This document shows positions 32,548 to 33,268 of a DNA stretch of 33,268 nt, in pieces. The stretch is from Duncaniella sp. (GTDB lineage: Bacteria; Bacteroidota; Bacteroidia; Bacteroidales; Muribaculaceae), in assembly GCA_029056055.1 (NCBI GenBank), contig JAIDCC010000100.1, forward strand, positions 1 through 33,268, given 5' to 3'. Position 1 is the first letter of the stretch. The number at the start of each line of letters is the position of its first letter. Made by a program: the position numbers and the translations under genes. A model generated the notes under the pieces. That model ran no database searches, was not told the DNA's origin, and worked only from the letters and a program-made list of their open reading frames with translations.

Positions 32548-32555
32548 TAACTTTG
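32548..32555 (+). promoter_or_regulatory. Promoter of pldA
   Basis: TAACTTTG is an exact -7 element, giving a leader of about 60 bases. Confidence 0.65.
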
Positions 32556-32621
32556 CACATTCAGCATCTCTCCGCTCCACCGCACTCCTTCGTCTGCCCT
32601 CACTTCACTTTCAACACCTCC

Positions 32622-33268
32622 ATGCTCCGACTCATCGTTCTCTCGCTCACCCTCCTCTTCGCCTCGCTCGGCCTCCGCGCCCAGGTGCTCTCCGACGTGG
32701 CCGAAGGTAAAGACATCGTGGTCAACACCGACTCCGTGCGCCGCGCCTTCGACTCCGGACCATTCTTCGGTCTCTACAAAGACAACTATTTCATTTTCGG
32801 CTGTCCCGTCGGCCAGACCGTCACGCGCCAGAACTCCAACATCAAGTTTCAGATTTCTTTCGCCCAGCGTCTCACCAAATCCACACTCCCCTTCGGCACC
32901 TACCTCTTCCTCTTCTACTCGCAGAAAGCATTCTGGAACATCCTCGAAAACTCCATGCCGTTCACCGACCTCAACTTCAACCCCGGCATCGGTCTCACCA
33001 AACCCCTCTTTGTCAAAAACCGCTTCGTAGGCAAAATCAACCTCATCGCCGAGCACGAAAGCAACGGCCGCGACGGAGCCGCATCCCGCTCATGGAACCG
33101 CATCTCGCTCGGCGGCTCAATCATGATTGACCCCCAAATCACCGTCCACGCCAAATTCTGGATTCCTATCGTCGACGGCTACGAAAACCCCGACCTCCTC
33201 GACTACACAGGCATCTATAAGATGGGCACAGCCTTCAACTCCCGCAACGGCCGCTGCGGTTTCGCACT
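32622..33268 (+). CDS. pldA: Outer-membrane phospholipase A, 3' end outside the window
   Basis: 215 codons are visible and the frame is still open at the window edge. The signal peptide is MLRLIVLSLTLLFASLGLRAQ. The catalytic set is recognisable in AEHESNGRDG...SRSWNR: His145, Ser147 and Asn159, with the same spacing as His142, Ser144 and Asn156 of E. coli OMPLA. FAQRLTKSTLPFGTYLFLFYSQKAFW is the family's first barrel strands. The enzyme is a calcium-dependent outer-membrane beta-barrel that hydrolyses phospholipids that have reached the outer leaflet. Confidence 0.92.
   Translation, partial: MLRLIVLSLTLLFASLGLRAQVLSDVAEGKDIVVNTDSVRRAFDSGPFFGLYKDNYFIFGCPVGQTVTRQNSNIKFQISFAQRLTKSTLPFGTYLFLFYSQKAFWNILENSMPFTDLNFNPGIGLTKPLFVKNRFVGKINLIAEHESNGRDGAASRSWNRISLGGSIMIDPQITVHAKFWIPIVDGYENPDLLDYTGIYKMGTAFNSRNGRCGFA

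Overview
The window looks like a chromosomal segment of a gut Bacteroidales, most like Muribaculaceae. The evidence is GC-rich genes, Bacteroidetes promoters of the TAnnTTTG type just upstream of many genes, DUF4834 beside pssA/psd, DUF5119 and fimbrillin lipoproteins, and an SGNH esterase and a GH28 enzyme for plant glycans. The family assignment is inference from gene content. No rRNA, tRNA, CRISPR array or intact transposase was seen.

Layout. 0.1-1.9 kb: helical hypothetical protein, yaaA, HIT protein. 2.1-5.3 kb: secreted beta-helix protein, a candidate small RNA with its own promoter and terminator, and a GH28 glycosidase. 5.3-7.5 kb (minus): glycosyltransferase plus flippase. 7.8-12.3 kb: sufE, dnaX, a beta-helix lipoprotein and a NERD-domain protein. 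12.4-14.4 kb (minus): psd, pssA and DUF4834, making phosphatidylethanolamine. 14.6-15.5 kb: a GT2 glycosyltransferase. 15.6-18.8 kb (minus): pheT-yebC. 18.8-19.4 kb: repeat-filled non-coding DNA. 19.4-20.7 kb (minus): an atypical response regulator and rnhB. 21.0-22.5 kb (minus): a self-contained two-gene operon for a phage-capsid-like protein and a small acidic protein. 22.7-28.5 kb: esterase lipoprotein, metH and a redox-dead thioredoxin-like lipoprotein. 29.2-32.4 kb: a fimbrial cluster (DUF5119 plus two fimbrillins) with lower GC than its surroundings. 32.6 kb to the end: outer-membrane phospholipase A (pldA), cut by the window edge.

The most striking non-genic signal is a superfamily of 160-200 bp nested-palindrome elements. 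Copies lie at 1-77 (cut by the edge), 7523-7728, 28660-28842 and 28940-29123, with a related form at 23867-24030. They share core blocks and an apical hairpin whose arms vary together between copies, so the fold itself is conserved. Their termini (AAGTAAGT..., or AAAAAAGTTTAAACAACTTC) also occur alone in 5' leaders and at both sides of the fimbrial cluster.

Other points of interest are the orphan capsid-like operon, a response regulator with Glu at the phosphoacceptor site and Lys in the acidic pocket, and a 16-bp perfect hairpin inside the signal-peptide codons of the second fimbrillin.
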